Origin: Bimuria novae-zelandiae CBS 107.79 | Taxonomy: Eukaryota > Ascomycota > Dothideomycetes > Pleosporales > Didymosphaeriaceae | Reading direction: 5' to 3' | Assembly (NCBI GenBank): GCA_010015655.1 | Contig: ML976811.1 | Span: 17,492 to 67,144 of the forward strand | Length of the DNA: 49,653 nucleotides | In this document: in pieces, positions 22,671 to 33,749 of the stretch | Layout of the letters: each line of letters starts with the position of its first letter | Position numbering within the stretch: the stretch's first letter is position 1 | Notes under the pieces: model-generated | What the model was told of the DNA's origin: nothing | What the model saw: only the letters and a program-made list of their open reading frames with translations | The model's database searches: none | Translations under genes and position numbers: made by a program

Positions 22671-22775
22671 TCAGCCAAGTAAAGTAAAAATCCACCCCTT
22701 TACTTTACTTGGCTGATGAGATGCCTTTACTTTACTTAGCTGCTTGACAAAAAACCTTTACTTTACTTGGCTGCT
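22671..22775 (+). repeat. hAT subterminal repeats and palindrome
   Basis: 22671-22688 and 22699-22716 are perfect 18-base inverted copies with a 10-base spacer. Two more direct copies of the same motif follow at about 22724 and 22757 (one with GGCTG changed to AGCTG). Likely transposase-binding sites, by analogy with other hAT elements. Confidence 0.8.
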
Positions 22776-22799
22776 TGACATTACTTGATGAAATTCCCG

Positions 22800-25189
22800 A
22801 TTTAGAATCTATAGTACATCTATACGAGCATACCGCTTTAAAGCAGGTGCTTTTAACATTCGATTGCCGCTATAGTGTCTAAATTAAGCTAATTCTGTTT
22901 ATCTGTGATAACCTTCTTCGTTTGTGAAAATACTCGCTTACACTTAGAGCTCATCGCAGGACAACTGAATAGATCGAACGCTATCTTAGAGAGCATAGGG
23001 TAGTCAGATGCATGGCGGATCTACCACTCTAGAGGGTCCTTAACATCCTAATCGGCCTTATTATGTCTAGACATAAACTTATTAAGCTCAGAGGTCAGTT
23101 TTGCACGCTTCCTTCCTCGCGTACTAGACGCTGTAGTAGCGGCGAGCCGCTGGCGACGCTTACGAGCTTGCTGGATAGGATTAAGCGCCGTGTCACTGTT
23201 AGTGCTAAACTCATTATCCTCCTCTTGCGTTGCTTCTGTAGTATCTACTTCTGCAGCTGCTTCCGCGGCTGCTTCCTCGTATTCTGCGTACACATCATGT
23301 ACCACCCGCTTCGCCTCAGTGATCCATTTCTTCTCATAACTCCATTTAATCTCAAAATAGGTAAATTTGTTCGCAGGATAGAGGGCAACAGCGCATCGGT
23401 ATGCTGGCGTAGTGTCTGTGAGGCTGTAGTATTCTTTAAGCTTAATGCGGGCAGCATTAATAGCACAGGAATAGTATTCCGAAACCTCCTTAGCGTGATT
23501 TTCTGCGAACTTTCCAGCCTCCTAGAGCTTCTTAAAGAGGACGTTAAAAGACTCGAGTGTCTTATAGAGTGAGCTATGTGATCCTTTAAGGCTAGCTTTA
23601 TTGGCCTGGCCTTCTATACGTTTGGTCAGATCTTTAAATAGCTTTAAGATATTAAAGAAGTGCTCTAAATTTGTCTAGTCGCGCGGAGTAATTGCGTCCT
23701 CTAAGATATTATATCCCTTACCACTATAATTATAGTAGAGAAAGAAAAGATTAATTGCGTGGCGGAGCTTGAGAGCTCTCTCGATCATGGCGTACACAGA
23801 GTTCTAGCGGATGCCGCCGTTAACCAGTACCCTAGTGTAGAGGTGTTTAATGCTGCCCTCTTCGTACGCCTGCAAGATATACTGTCTCAGAAGCTCCCGC
23901 CGCTGGTCGGTCCGGTTAATCCATACGCAGAAGTTATAGAGCTTACCGATAAAGCTCTGCTTCCTCTATATCTCAAACCGCTCATCATTAAATGCGCCAC
24001 AGAGCTCTTTCTCCAGCTTGCTGATACCCTGCCCAAAGAGGAGAGTTTTGACTATAAGATTTAGTATATGGCCGACGCACCGGAGGCGGCTCTGCTGCGT
24101 GATTGTAAGGTACTGCTTTACTAGCTCTTTAATACAAGTGTCGTTATTGCTAGCATTGTCTATTATAAAAAAGCCAAGGACGGCGGGTATATTGTAAAAT
24201 TTAATAACCTTCAACAGCAATTTCGCAATGTTCTCGCTAGAGTAAGGGCCCTTTAGAGGTTAGAGGTTAATAAGGGCTGTTTGCAACTTTTGCTTCTTAT
24301 CTAGGAAGTAAGTAATAACTGCTACATAGTTCGTTCCTTCTTCAGACGTCCAGGCATTAATTAAGATATAGATCTTGCTTTTAGCAAGATAGAGCTTTTC
24401 TTTCAGCCAAGCGCGTCTCCCAGCATCACCCTCCTATATCTCTTTAACCCAGGAACTAAGAGTTAATAGGCTCTTTAGCAGAATCTTATATATATCCTCT
24501 AGGCAACTAATAAAAATGTTATAGGTGCGGTGATGCGTTGCTTGTTAAAAGGTAAGGTTAAGATTAATCACCTAGTTAATAAACTTGTCCTTAAACTAGA
24601 AGTCGTTAAACACTAAGCGCCGGCCTCTAAGGTATAGTATAGAGCCCGTTATTCTCCTAGCTATATCGAACGGATTTGATACTGCTGGTTTGTAACCGAA
24701 TTCTTAGAGTTTGTGCTAATGTTTTAGATAATAAATAATACTAGTAGTTCCCTTACTATTATACAGTGCAGAATCATGCTGCCTATTAATATGGTAGTAT
24801 TTACAGAGCTAGAACTTATTATCTCTGTTAGTTGTTAGTTGCGCTCTATGTTTATAAATTGCTAAGGATTAGGCTTTAGAGTTAAGGGCACGCTTATAAG
24901 GCTAATAATATTAAATTAATAGTAAAGACTTCCTTTTATAGCGAATTTTGTCCTATTAAATAGGAAAAATGCATTAAGAGGATGTGGGTAACTCTCTTTT
25001 ATAGGTGGGTGTGGAAGTATTATTGGTTGGAGTTGAAACTGAACTTGGCGTCTCTGAGCGGTTCCCTAGGGTAGAACTGAAGGTCTCGGAGGGGGTTATA
25101 GGCAGAGTGGAACGTGTGGACCTTCCATGAGGCTGAAAGAATGGGTGGGAAGACATATTTGGCTTAGCATTTGGTAGTGTTGTACGCAA
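22800..25189 (-). pseudogene. hAT transposase, RIP-damaged
   Basis: Candidate start at the ATG at 25189 (MRTTLPNAKPNMSSHPFF), then a Ser/Thr/Pro-rich N-terminus. A BED-type zinc-finger remnant lies at about 24850-24720. The RNase H-like core contains ILINAWTSEEGTNYVAVI near 24370 and FFIIDNASNND near 24165 (catalytic Asp), then LRCVGHILNL near 24090 (family C-x2-H motif). An acidic/Ala-rich linker (EEAAAEAAAE) is at 23270. The hATC dimerisation region is at about 23040-22900 (YPMLSKIAFDLFSCPAMSSKCKRVFS), where the usual SAECER reads SSKCKR, so the conserved Glu is lost. Stops are TAG/TAA at Gln codons. Dead, but well enough preserved to read end to end. Confidence 0.92.
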
Positions 25190-25476
25190 AGACTGGATGT
25201 GTCAGAATTTTCACGACGCATCTGGCTCCTTAGCGCGACTCTAGCTAATTATAATTTTGCTAGGTGCACACGGCGAAATTATAATTAGCTTGCTTAGCTA
25301 GCGCCGCCTAGGACATGCCTAGTATAGTAATTTAGTTAAGTAACTTTAAGTTACTTTAAGTAATGTGAAAATCCTTACTTGTGGTTGCTTAAACGACCTA
25401 TTACTTGTGGTTGCTTATTACGTAATCAAGCAATGCCAGCCAACCAAGTCAAGTAACTTGACTGTTGGACACATTG

Positions 25477-25484
25477 GCCGTGGA
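25477..25484 (+). repeat. right target-site duplication of hAT element
   Basis: GCCGTGGA, identical to 22652-22659. Confidence 0.95.
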
Positions 25485-25576
25485 GCAGTATCGAGAAGGG
25501 AAAAGTCGGCATTGACTCCCTAAGGCTTCGCATCTAGGAAGTACTATCTTCATTGGTTAAGAAAGAGTTCCCCAAG

Positions 25577-25630
25577 GTAGGCACATGGCTCCCGAAATAT
25601 ACGTATACTTCTTGCTAATGTCTATGCCAG
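25577..25630 (+). other. intron 2 of the dynamin-like gene
   Basis: Fifty-four bases, GTAGGC donor, TGCTAATG branch site, GCCAG acceptor; joins KKEFPK to VQAEIKSRL in frame. Confidence 0.85.
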
Positions 25631-26406
25631 GTACAAGCGGAGATCAAGAGCAGACTCGCCACTCGCCAGAAGCAACTAAGTGGGCTGGGACCAGAACGGA
25701 ACACCTCGGCGGAGCAGACGGCATATCTCATCGGACTTGCCATCAAATTCCAGCGTCTCGTCTCCCTATCAATCAATGCTACCCATGGCGCCGACGATGC
25801 GTTCGAAACGAGTCCTGAACTATGCATTGCTCCTGCCGTTATGTCTCGAATGAAGATCTTCTCGGATGAGATGGCAAAGTATAGCGAATCTTACTCATTC
25901 AACTGCAACGACAGTGGCATCCCCCAAGCATTCGAGGACGCATCCGAGGACGACTCTAACGATGAGACCTTCGATATTCGGAAAGAAGACGACCCTGAAG
26001 AACTTGTGGACATCCTCCATCCGCAGGAAAGCCTGTCCTACCCACTGCACGGTGAGACCAAGGACTGGTTCCTTCAGGTCTTTAAAGGCAATCGAGGGTT
26101 CGAGCTGGGCACCTTCAATGCCTCGATCCTCGCGACGGTGATGAAAAAGCAGTCGTCAAAATGGGAGGACATCAGTATGGGCTTCGTGAGCGATGTCATC
26201 GTCCTAGTCCACCGATTCGTTATTTCGGCTCTGGTTTCCATTTGTGACGACTGCAATGTTCGTGACGCATTGGCCAGCAAGCTGTCTGACGAGCTGACTA
26301 GGCGGTATCAGAACGCGATCGCTTGTGCTGGATTTCTTCTCAAGGTGGAAAAGAGCAATATTCCTATGACTATGAACCATTACTTCAATGACAATCTCCA
26401 GCGGAG

Positions 26407-26460
26407 GTAAGTACATGTTTGTTGTGATAATATCTTCTATATTTGACTAACCATTTACAG
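26407..26460 (+). other. intron 3 of the dynamin-like gene
   Basis: Fifty-four bases, GTAAGT donor, GACTAAC branch site, TTTACAG acceptor; joins NLQR to SRQERAAAHVKK in frame. Confidence 0.9.
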
Positions 26461-26880
26461 TCGCCAGGAAAGGGCCGCTGCCCACGTTAAGAAGAACGCT
26501 TTCCATAACGGTAGCCATGGTATGGTTGTCCGTCTCGAGCATGCTTCACAGCCTGTTCGCTCAATAAGCAACGAGCAGCACGTTATCCAGGATATCCACG
26601 ACATTCTAAAGTCCTATTATAAGGTGTGCCGCAAGACCTTTGTCGACAGCGTCTGTAGACAGTCGGTGATCCACTACCTCTTGGAGTGTGACGAAAGTCC
26701 ACTGGCGCTGTTCTCACCCATGTTTGTAAGCCAGCTGTCCGCCGATGCGCTGGAGGAGATTGCGGGCGAAGCGCCAGTACTAAAGCGGTCTCGGGCACAA
26801 CTGACTAAGGAGGTGGCGAGTCTAGCTAAGGCGGTCAGAATCTTAAGAAGGACTTGAAGCGTAAACGGGAAGGACGGAAG

Positions 26881-26940
26881 GTTGAACGGCGACAGGTTGA
26901 ACGACGACAGGTTGAACGACGACAGGTTAAACGACGACAG
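26881..26940 (+). repeat. 15-bp coding minisatellite, four units
   Basis: Four tandem 15-base units (consensus GTTGAACGACGACAG) encoding VERRQ repeats in the frame one base off the preceding GTPase frame. It forms a basic C-terminal tail if the upstream indel near 26843 is disregarded. Confidence 0.85.
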
Positions 26941-26997
26941 GGAAAAGGGTATTCTAAGTGTGCTGGCGTTTGCGTAGGCACGGAGAGGCGGCTTTAG

Positions 26998-28103
26998 TAT
27001 TATAATTAGGACTCGTAAAGTCGCGCAGCTATGCGTTGGCTCCTCGTACGCTAATTCGCGTATCTCCAAATAGCACAAGTGTTGCACAGGCACGAGAAGA
27101 AAAATTTCTCCTGCCTTACTAGCGTCTTCTATACAACCTCACTTGCCATTGCTAATAGTGGTGTTGAGTAACGCTTTGATTGGCGGCGTAGGCTCTCACG
27201 TGCGGAGTAAGAGGGAATGTGGAGGTATGCTCCCGCTCGTTTCCTCTGCTTAGCAGCGTGTCGGCCCAATCGCAGACTATGTAGAAAAGCAAATATGACC
27301 AACTATATATCCATCAATTGTTAAACGCCAGGTACTGAGGGAGGAGGGAGGGTGAAATTTGCGCAGTATTCGTACAAATTCCTGCAGTGGCAATGAGGTA
27401 GTAGGTAGATGGGGGCATCGTCCGGATGCATCGCTTCTTTATAATGCTGCACTTCTTTGTGTAGTGCTTGGCGGCTCGATCGAGTATAGAACCTTTCATC
27501 TATCTCGCGCTAGACTAACGGAGTATATATTAGTAACTAGTTTAACTACTTATAAGAAGTATATACCTATTAATATATTACTTACTTTTAGTAATCTTAG
27601 GATATAGAAGGAGGGAGATAATAGCTTATAGTAGGTAGCGCTATAAAGCTATCTTATCCCTCCCCTAAAGACTTAATAGTAGTAGATAAAAGTAGCCTTT
27701 ATATTTATATACTAAACTTTATATATATAGGAGTTTTAGCGCGCTAAGACTTACTTAATCTTACTTAGTAAGTAAGCTCTATAACATGTAACTTTTTATT
27801 ACTTAATTTTAACACTGTTTTTATTATTATTAAGTAGAAGGGCTCTGCTTTTTTTATTATATTATTCTAAGGCTATATCCTTTATTATACTACCCTAGGT
27901 AGTAAAAAAACTAACTATATACTAATACTACTTATTAATATTACTAGTATTCTTTAGGTATTATACTAGAGTATTATTCTCCTTTTTATAAATATTTATG
28001 GTATTAGTAATTAACTAATTTATAAGTTTTTATACATAATTAATTACTATAGTATTATATATAAATATAAGGTTATAGATAGTTATAAATTAAATACACT
28101 ATA
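26998..28103. other. intergenic, 3' flank of GTPase gene grading into an AT-rich block
   Basis: To about 27600 base composition is balanced with little RIP and no recognisable gene; open stretches at 27314-27607 show no domain. From 27600 it is strongly AT-rich with TpA excess. A weak hairpin (GGGAGATAATAGCTT with AAGCTATCTTATCCC) lies at about 27612-27660. The segment ends at the CTATA duplication of the gypsy element. Confidence 0.5.
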
Positions 28104-28276
28104 TGTCACGAGTCGTAGGTCGAGGGCCCTCGACGGCCCTAGTCCGCTCTAGACCGGCGCTATCCAGGCCTTCCGCCTATCTACTTCCCTCGCCGCAGCC
28201 CTTCTCTTCCCTCTCTAAGGGATCGCCTTAGTACTGTGGATAGACTGAGTCGCCCGTAGTTAGGGCGCTTTTTACA
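28104..28276 (+). repeat. 5' LTR of gypsy element
   Basis: 173 bp, TG...CA. Much richer in GC than flanking DNA. Preceded by CTATA. Confidence 0.95.
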
Positions 28277-28316
28277 ATACGATCCCTTACCCCCTTATAT
28301 CTAATTCACCTGTACG

Positions 28317-29715
28317 ATGGAATCGACACGAAGAGTTACCCGCTAGACCTTAAAAATAGCAGGAGACCCTTAAAGCAGGTTACTACTCGCAGGACCCTCT
28401 AAATAAGAGCCTCTAATAGTTATAACGCCTATAGAAGACCTAACGACACTTATAGACCTAGAGGAAGACCCCCCTACTATTATAAGTAGTAATAATAACT
28501 AATAATTAGAGGAAGTTACCCTCTAAGAACGCCTAGGCGTGCTATAGCTCTAATAACGCATCTAGGAACTAGAGGCCTCCCTAATAGTAAAGCGTTACTA
28601 ATCTAAAGGCAAGACCCTAGTTAGGAATAAAATAATAATTACTAGTATCTCTAATAACTCCCTAGAGCCTAAGGAGGGTCACGGCAACCTAGATAAGACT
28701 AAAGATATAAGTAATAACCTATTAAGTAATAGCTTAACGGAGGACGCGTCCTTAAGCTTAGATAATACTAGTTAAGACTAATCTAGGGCCTCTAGAAGCA
28801 TCTAACGCCCGCGAAAGAAGGATAGACAAGGCTAGGCCCGCACTAGTCGCGATAAAGAACGTTAGATCTAAATAGTGGCTATTACCCTAAATACATAGCT
28901 ACTAAAGCTACTAGAACCCCCTTAATTTAAGGGTAGGGGTCGTAAGGAACTAAACTTATAGAAGAGGGCCTGCGAGGACTATATTAACTTCTTACCTACC
29001 CTTAAAACTAATAAAGCGCAGGTTAGGTTTATAGTAAGATACTTAAGAGATACATAACGTAACTACTAGAACTAAATAGTCGCTAAGATCCTAGAGTAGA
29101 AGCGACACAGGAAAGTTACTTAGGACCTTCTATAGTAGACTATAGTAGACTCCCTAGAATTAGCCTAGGAGCGAAAGAGTGCCGCTCGCTAAAGGATTAA
29201 GGTAGCTAAATAAGGCAAAAAGACCCCTATAGAACTCCTTAACTACCTTAAGGACTAATAGGAGGAATATAACCTAGAAAAGGCCTTAGATAATAATAAT
29301 AAAGACTACATTAATAACTTCTACACGGCACTAGATAAGAAAATTTAAGAATACCTTAAATAGTAGCCGCGCGAATAGAAGAGCCTCTCTTACTTAAAAG
29401 TAAAGGTAAATATATATTAGTAAGTGTTAAAACCTTATAAGTTAGAGAAATAACGCACACACGATATTAATAATAACTTCCTTAATAAGCTAGCTAATAA
29501 AAGGCGCGATCGAAAGCGATCTAGGTTAAATAATATAAGACTATACTAGAGACGCCACGATAGCGACCGTTGCGATAAGAATGGCAAGAAGAAGGCTTAG
29601 GTAGTAGAGGACAAAGATAAGGACTAATACTTCTACTACCACAAACTAGGCTATTATAAGGCGTCCTGTTTAAAGTACAAGGCCGAGGCGGGGAAAGACA
29701 AGCTGTAGACTAGGA
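28317..29715 (+). pseudogene. gypsy Gag, RIP-damaged
   Basis: ATG at 28317 (MESTRRVTR) begins the structural capsid protein that packages the element RNA. Stops are TAG/TAA throughout. The nucleocapsid zinc knuckle at 29628-29669 reads YFYYHKLGYYKASC. Restoring the usual C-x2-C-x4-H-x4-C spacing needs only TGC to TAC and CAC to TAC changes, exactly RIP products. The middle holds a readable capsid-like helical region (about 28900-29500). Confidence 0.8.
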
Positions 29716-32700
29716 GGTCTAATAGTCTACAGGTAAGGTTAACTATAATAAAAGTTAATAATAACTAGTCGTAACCGCAAGGACCCCTAAGAATAGGAGC
29801 GGTAGCTTACTAATCGCGCTAGACGGTGAAGTATAGCATAAGGGTAACTAATAACAGATTAAAGCCCTAGTAGACTATAGAGCTGAAGCGAATTTCGTTA
29901 GCAGTAATTTAATAAAGTAGTTAGGGATTGCGGTGACGATAATAAAAGGCAAACGCTACGTGGCGCTAAACGGACAAGACTTAGGCGTTCTAGGCCAGGC
30001 AAAGCTCCCCTACACTATTATAGATAGTCGCGGTAAAACCAAGAGCGATAGTTGCCTGTTCATAGTTAGTAATATTAGTAGATTTAACATGGTCCTAAGA
30101 ATGCCCTAGCTAGTAGAATAGAACCCTATTATAAACTTCTATAACAAGACTATTCGCTTCGCCCATAGGAAGCGCAAATAGACTAAAATCTCTACTAAAT
30201 TAGTAGAAGAGTTCGCCAGCACGGCTAAAGACATAGTAAATAATTATTTTGTTATGTATGCCACCCTAAAGGACATATTAGGAGGCCTACCCAGGACGCT
30301 ACCTAAAGAATACTAGGAATAGTAGGAGGAAGCCTTCTCTAAAGAAGCCGCAAGCATTCTTGCCGACCATGGCCCCCACGAGATAAAGATCGATATCGAG
30401 GAAGGCAAGGAAGTGCCTTTTAGACCACTCTATAGTCTATTAGAGTTAGAGTTAGTAGTTCTGCGCGACTATATCTAGAAGAACCTTAAATAGGGCTTTA
30501 TTTAACTATCGCGATTAAGCGCCGGGGCACTAATTCTTTTTATAAAGAAAAAGGATAAAAGCCTCCGCCTCTACATTAACTACAAGGGACTAAATGCAGT
30601 TATAATAAAGAACTAATACCTACTTCCCTTAATATAGGAATCCCTTAACCAACTAGGGGATGCCTAGATCTACACTAAACTAGACCTAAGGGACGCCTAC
30701 CACCGCGTCCAAATTAGGGCAAGAGATAAATAGAAGACAGCCTTCTAAATAAGGTATAGATAGTACGAATACATAGTAATACCTTTTAGCTTAATAAACG
30801 CGCCTGCGACCTTCTAAAGCTATATTAATAACACACTATTAGACCTTCTCGACATCTGCTATATTGTGTACCTCGACGATATCCTTATCTACTCTAAGAT
30901 AAAGGAGGAACATATCTAGCACGTTTAGACAGTGCTAGAACGCCTTATTAAACGCCGGCTATACGCCAAACTATCTAAATGCGAATTCTACACACGCAAG
31001 GTGGGATACCTAGGCTTTATAGTATCCCTAAACAGCGTAGAGATAGAGGAGGACCGCGTCGCCTTTATAAAAAATTAGCCTAAACTAAACTTAGTCTAAG
31101 TAGTTAGGATCTTCCTTAGCTTTACTAACTACTATTAAAGGTTTATAGAAGGATTCTCTCGAGTGGCGGCACCCCTTCACGCCCTAACAAGAAGGCTAGA
31201 GGGAGCTACTAAGGGCGAACAGTGATAGAGACTCGAGAAATTAATTATAATAAGCCTACTAAAGCAGGCTAAGGCCTCCTTTTACTAGCTAAAAGAGAGC
31301 TTTATACGAGGGCCCTTGCTAGCCCACTTTAACCCTAAAAGACCCTTAAAAGTAGAAACTAACGCTTTAGGTTTCGCGATCTTAGGTATCTTAAGCCAAC
31401 CGTAACTAGACAAACATAGGAAGCTACAATAGTACCTAGTTACTTTTTATTTACGCAAGATAAACTAGGTAGAATAAAACTATAACACGCATGATGGCGA
31501 GTTGCTAGTAATTATTAAAGCTTTTAAGCATTAGCAACACTACCTAGAGGGTATTAGCAAGAAGGTTAAGCTTCTAACTAACTATACTAACCTGCAAGGG
31601 TTTATGTCTACAAAAGTCTTAACTAAATAGTAGGCAAGGTGGGCTAAATAGCTTATAATATTTAATTTTAAAATTAAATACTATCTAGAAAGGATAAATC
31701 CCGCTAATAGACTATCGCGGAGACCTAACTACGAGTTAAAGGAGGAAACAAGCTTAGGCGGGACAGGCAGTTCCTAGTAGAGACTCCTTAAGGCCCTATA
31801 GTACAAGTTATAGCTAAAAGGCGACGCTTTAGACAAAGCAGGCGTGGCAGGCAGCCTATAGCCACTAAAGTAGGCAAGAAGCCCTAGACTAGTAGTAGTA
31901 ACAAGGGTCGCTAGACCTAAAACGTTAGTAACTAAGGAGGCGGCGGTAAATAATTTAGTAAGCGCTTACTCTATAGTAAAGCTATTAAAGAGAAATAGCT
32001 AGGGGGACGAAACTATAGAATAAATCCTCTAGTACCTCTAAGGGCCAGAGATGGCAAAGCCGGAATGGCTAAAGCGCTAGATAATTAGACCAGCCAACCT
32101 ATTACAGTACAAGAATAGGCTATACGTGCCACCTCTAGCGAGGGTACACGTCCTTTAATAATGCCACGATAACCCCCTTATAGGCTATTTTAGCTTTACT
32201 AAGATCTTAGAGCTAGTGCTGTAAGAGTTCTAGTAGCCTAGTATTTAATAATACGTAAAGGACTACGTCTAGACCTATTAAGCGTGCTCTAGGGCGAAAC
32301 CTGTCTAACACGCGACGCACGGCTAACTTAATAGCCTACTAGTCCTAAGGGGTATCTAGGAGGATATTACTATAGATATAGTAATAAATCTACCTAAAAG
32401 CAAATCTAGAGCCTATCGTTATAATAGTATCCTAGTAGTTATTAACTAGTTTTCTAAGATAGCACACTATATCCCCACGCGAAAGGACCTAAAGGTAGTA
32501 AAGCTAGCTAAGGTTTTTAAGAGAAAGGTTCTGCGCCTATATAGCCCTCTAAAGTTATTAGTTACAAATAGAGGTAGCCTATTTATATCAGCTTATTAAA
32601 GTACCTTTACTTAATATTTAAGAACTAAGTAACTTCTCTCTACTATCTTCCACCCGCAGATAGACAGACAGATAAAACGATAGAACTAAACGCTTAAACA

Positions 32701-33560
32701 GTACCTTCGAGTATTCTGTAACTACAAACAATCTAATTAGGTAGACCTTCTATCTAAAGTAGAATATTTGTATAATAATAGTATCCACAGCTCTATAGGA
32801 GTGTCGCTATTTATTATAGTGTACGGCCTAAATCTACTAATAGTAGGCCTGCCCCGAGAAGTATAGCTACGCGGGTTAGTACCTACGGTAAGGGCTAGAG
32901 CGGCAGTTCTAGCCTAGACTAGGGCCTGGATAACCTAAGCGATCCTTAGGGTACAGGCGTACTAGGCGACGTGGTACAATAGGAAGCATAAGGCCTAAAC
33001 CTTTATAGTAAGGGACATGGTATACCTCGACGCCCACAACATACGATTAACTAGACCTAAGAAGAAACTTAACTACAAGTCCTAGGGTCCCTATAGGGTA
33101 AAACGGCAGATTAGTTAATAGGCATATAAGCTAGAGCTGCTAAAGGACTTTAATATTCACCTAGTGTTCTATATATCTCTCCTAAACTAAGCAGCCCTAG
33201 AAGAACTATTACAACGAGAGTAAAGCCTGCCTAAGGTTATTATACTATAAGCAGGGGAGGATATATACCTAATTAAAGGAATTAAATCTAGGGTACTCCA
33301 GGACGGAGAATGGCTGTATAAAGTTAAGTAAAAAGGATACGATAGTAATAAGAACCAGTAGTTATTTATAGAGGAGATCTCTAAAGGGGCGATAAAGCAG
33401 TTCCTAAAGGGCTTAGACAAGGAGACTAAAGGTCGCCCTAGACAAGAGCCCAAGAGGCGGGGTCGCCCCCCTAGAGAAGGAGGAAGACAGCACTTGATAG
33501 TAATTAGTAATAGATTACCCTAGAGAGTACACTTTATAGGCTGCGAAATACTAGAATGAA
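29716..33560 (+). pseudogene. gypsy Pol: protease, RT, RNase H, integrase, chromodomain-like
   Basis: Protease region at about 29860-30130. Reverse transcriptase at about 30400-31060 with [27 protein letters not shown] and the catalytic YLDD at 30869-30880, still intact in sequence. RNase H begins near 31320 (HFNPKRPLKVETNALG). Integrase lies at about 32130-32900: DITIDIVINLP near 32365, LLVTNRGSLF near 32560 (second Asp now Asn). The C-terminus has a chromodomain-like segment (about 33250-33420: LYKVK-KGYDSNKNQ-LF) and an AT-hook-like KRRGRPP near 33450. Chromodomains in this place define chromoviruses, which target heterochromatin. Stops at Gln and Trp codons. Dead. Confidence 0.9.
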
Positions 33561-33749
33561 CAGGGCAGAGGATTCTTAAATAGACTAAAGACTAGAACAA
33601 GCTATCTAGGCCTATTTACGCCTCTTAGTGCCTAATAGAGGCTTATAAGCCTATTTGGACCGTACCCAACGCGATTATAGCCAACCGAAACCTAATTAAA
33701 ACCGCCTAAGGGTATAGAACGTGAATAAAATCCGGACACTATTAATAGG

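Larger units (their letters stand above)
22660..25476 (-). mobile_element. hAT DNA transposon (2817 bp) inserted in the dynamin-like gene
   Basis: Flanked by a perfect 8-bp duplication (GCCGTGGA). Terminal inverted repeats: left CAGTGTGTCCATCAGCCAAG, right in reverse CAATGTGTCCAACAGTCAAG. Precise removal with one duplication copy restores the GTPase frame (STPW followed by SSIEKGKVGIDSLR) without any other indel. The left subterminal region is packed with repeats of CTTTACTTTACTTGGCTG and an 18-bp perfect hairpin; the right has two TTACTTGTGGTTGCTTA units. Such subterminal repeats are usual transposase-binding sites in hAT elements. RIP is stronger inside than in the host gene. Confidence 0.96.
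21730..26997 (+). pseudogene. dynamin-like (Mx-type) large GTPase gene, disrupted by a hAT transposon
   Basis: Fungal dynamin superfamily GTPase: GTP hydrolysis coupled to membrane remodelling. ATG at 21730. G1 GDQSSGKSS at residues 41-49, G2 Thr in LCTRFATQ near residue 67, G3 DVPG at 22266-22277, G4 TKPD at 22476-22487. The middle/stalk region follows the hAT insertion (from 25485) and the GTPase effector domain covers about 26580-26850 (DIHDILKSYYKVCRKTFVDSV, YLLE, SPLALFSP, LEEIAGE). Introns: 22096-22145, 25577-25630, 26407-26460, all with good splice sites. Only two in-frame nonsense codons, TAG at 22245 and 25535, each where Gln is expected. The hAT element sits at 22660-25476. A one-base frame loss near 26843 cuts off a basic repeat tail that stays open to 26995-26997. 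GC-rich codons contrast with all neighbours, so it probably was a single-copy host gene only lightly touched by RIP. Confidence 0.92.

Noticed and set aside
25495..25505. One-base frameshift in the GTPase just after the hAT element
   Set aside because: It appeared only when the wrong insertion boundary was used; with the 8-bp duplication GCCGTGGA the frame is continuous.
26674..27093. 139-codon open stretch on the minus strand opposite the GTPase C-terminus
   Set aside because: Its Ser/Phe/Asn repeats are the complement of the VERRQ minisatellite; shadow of the coding strand.
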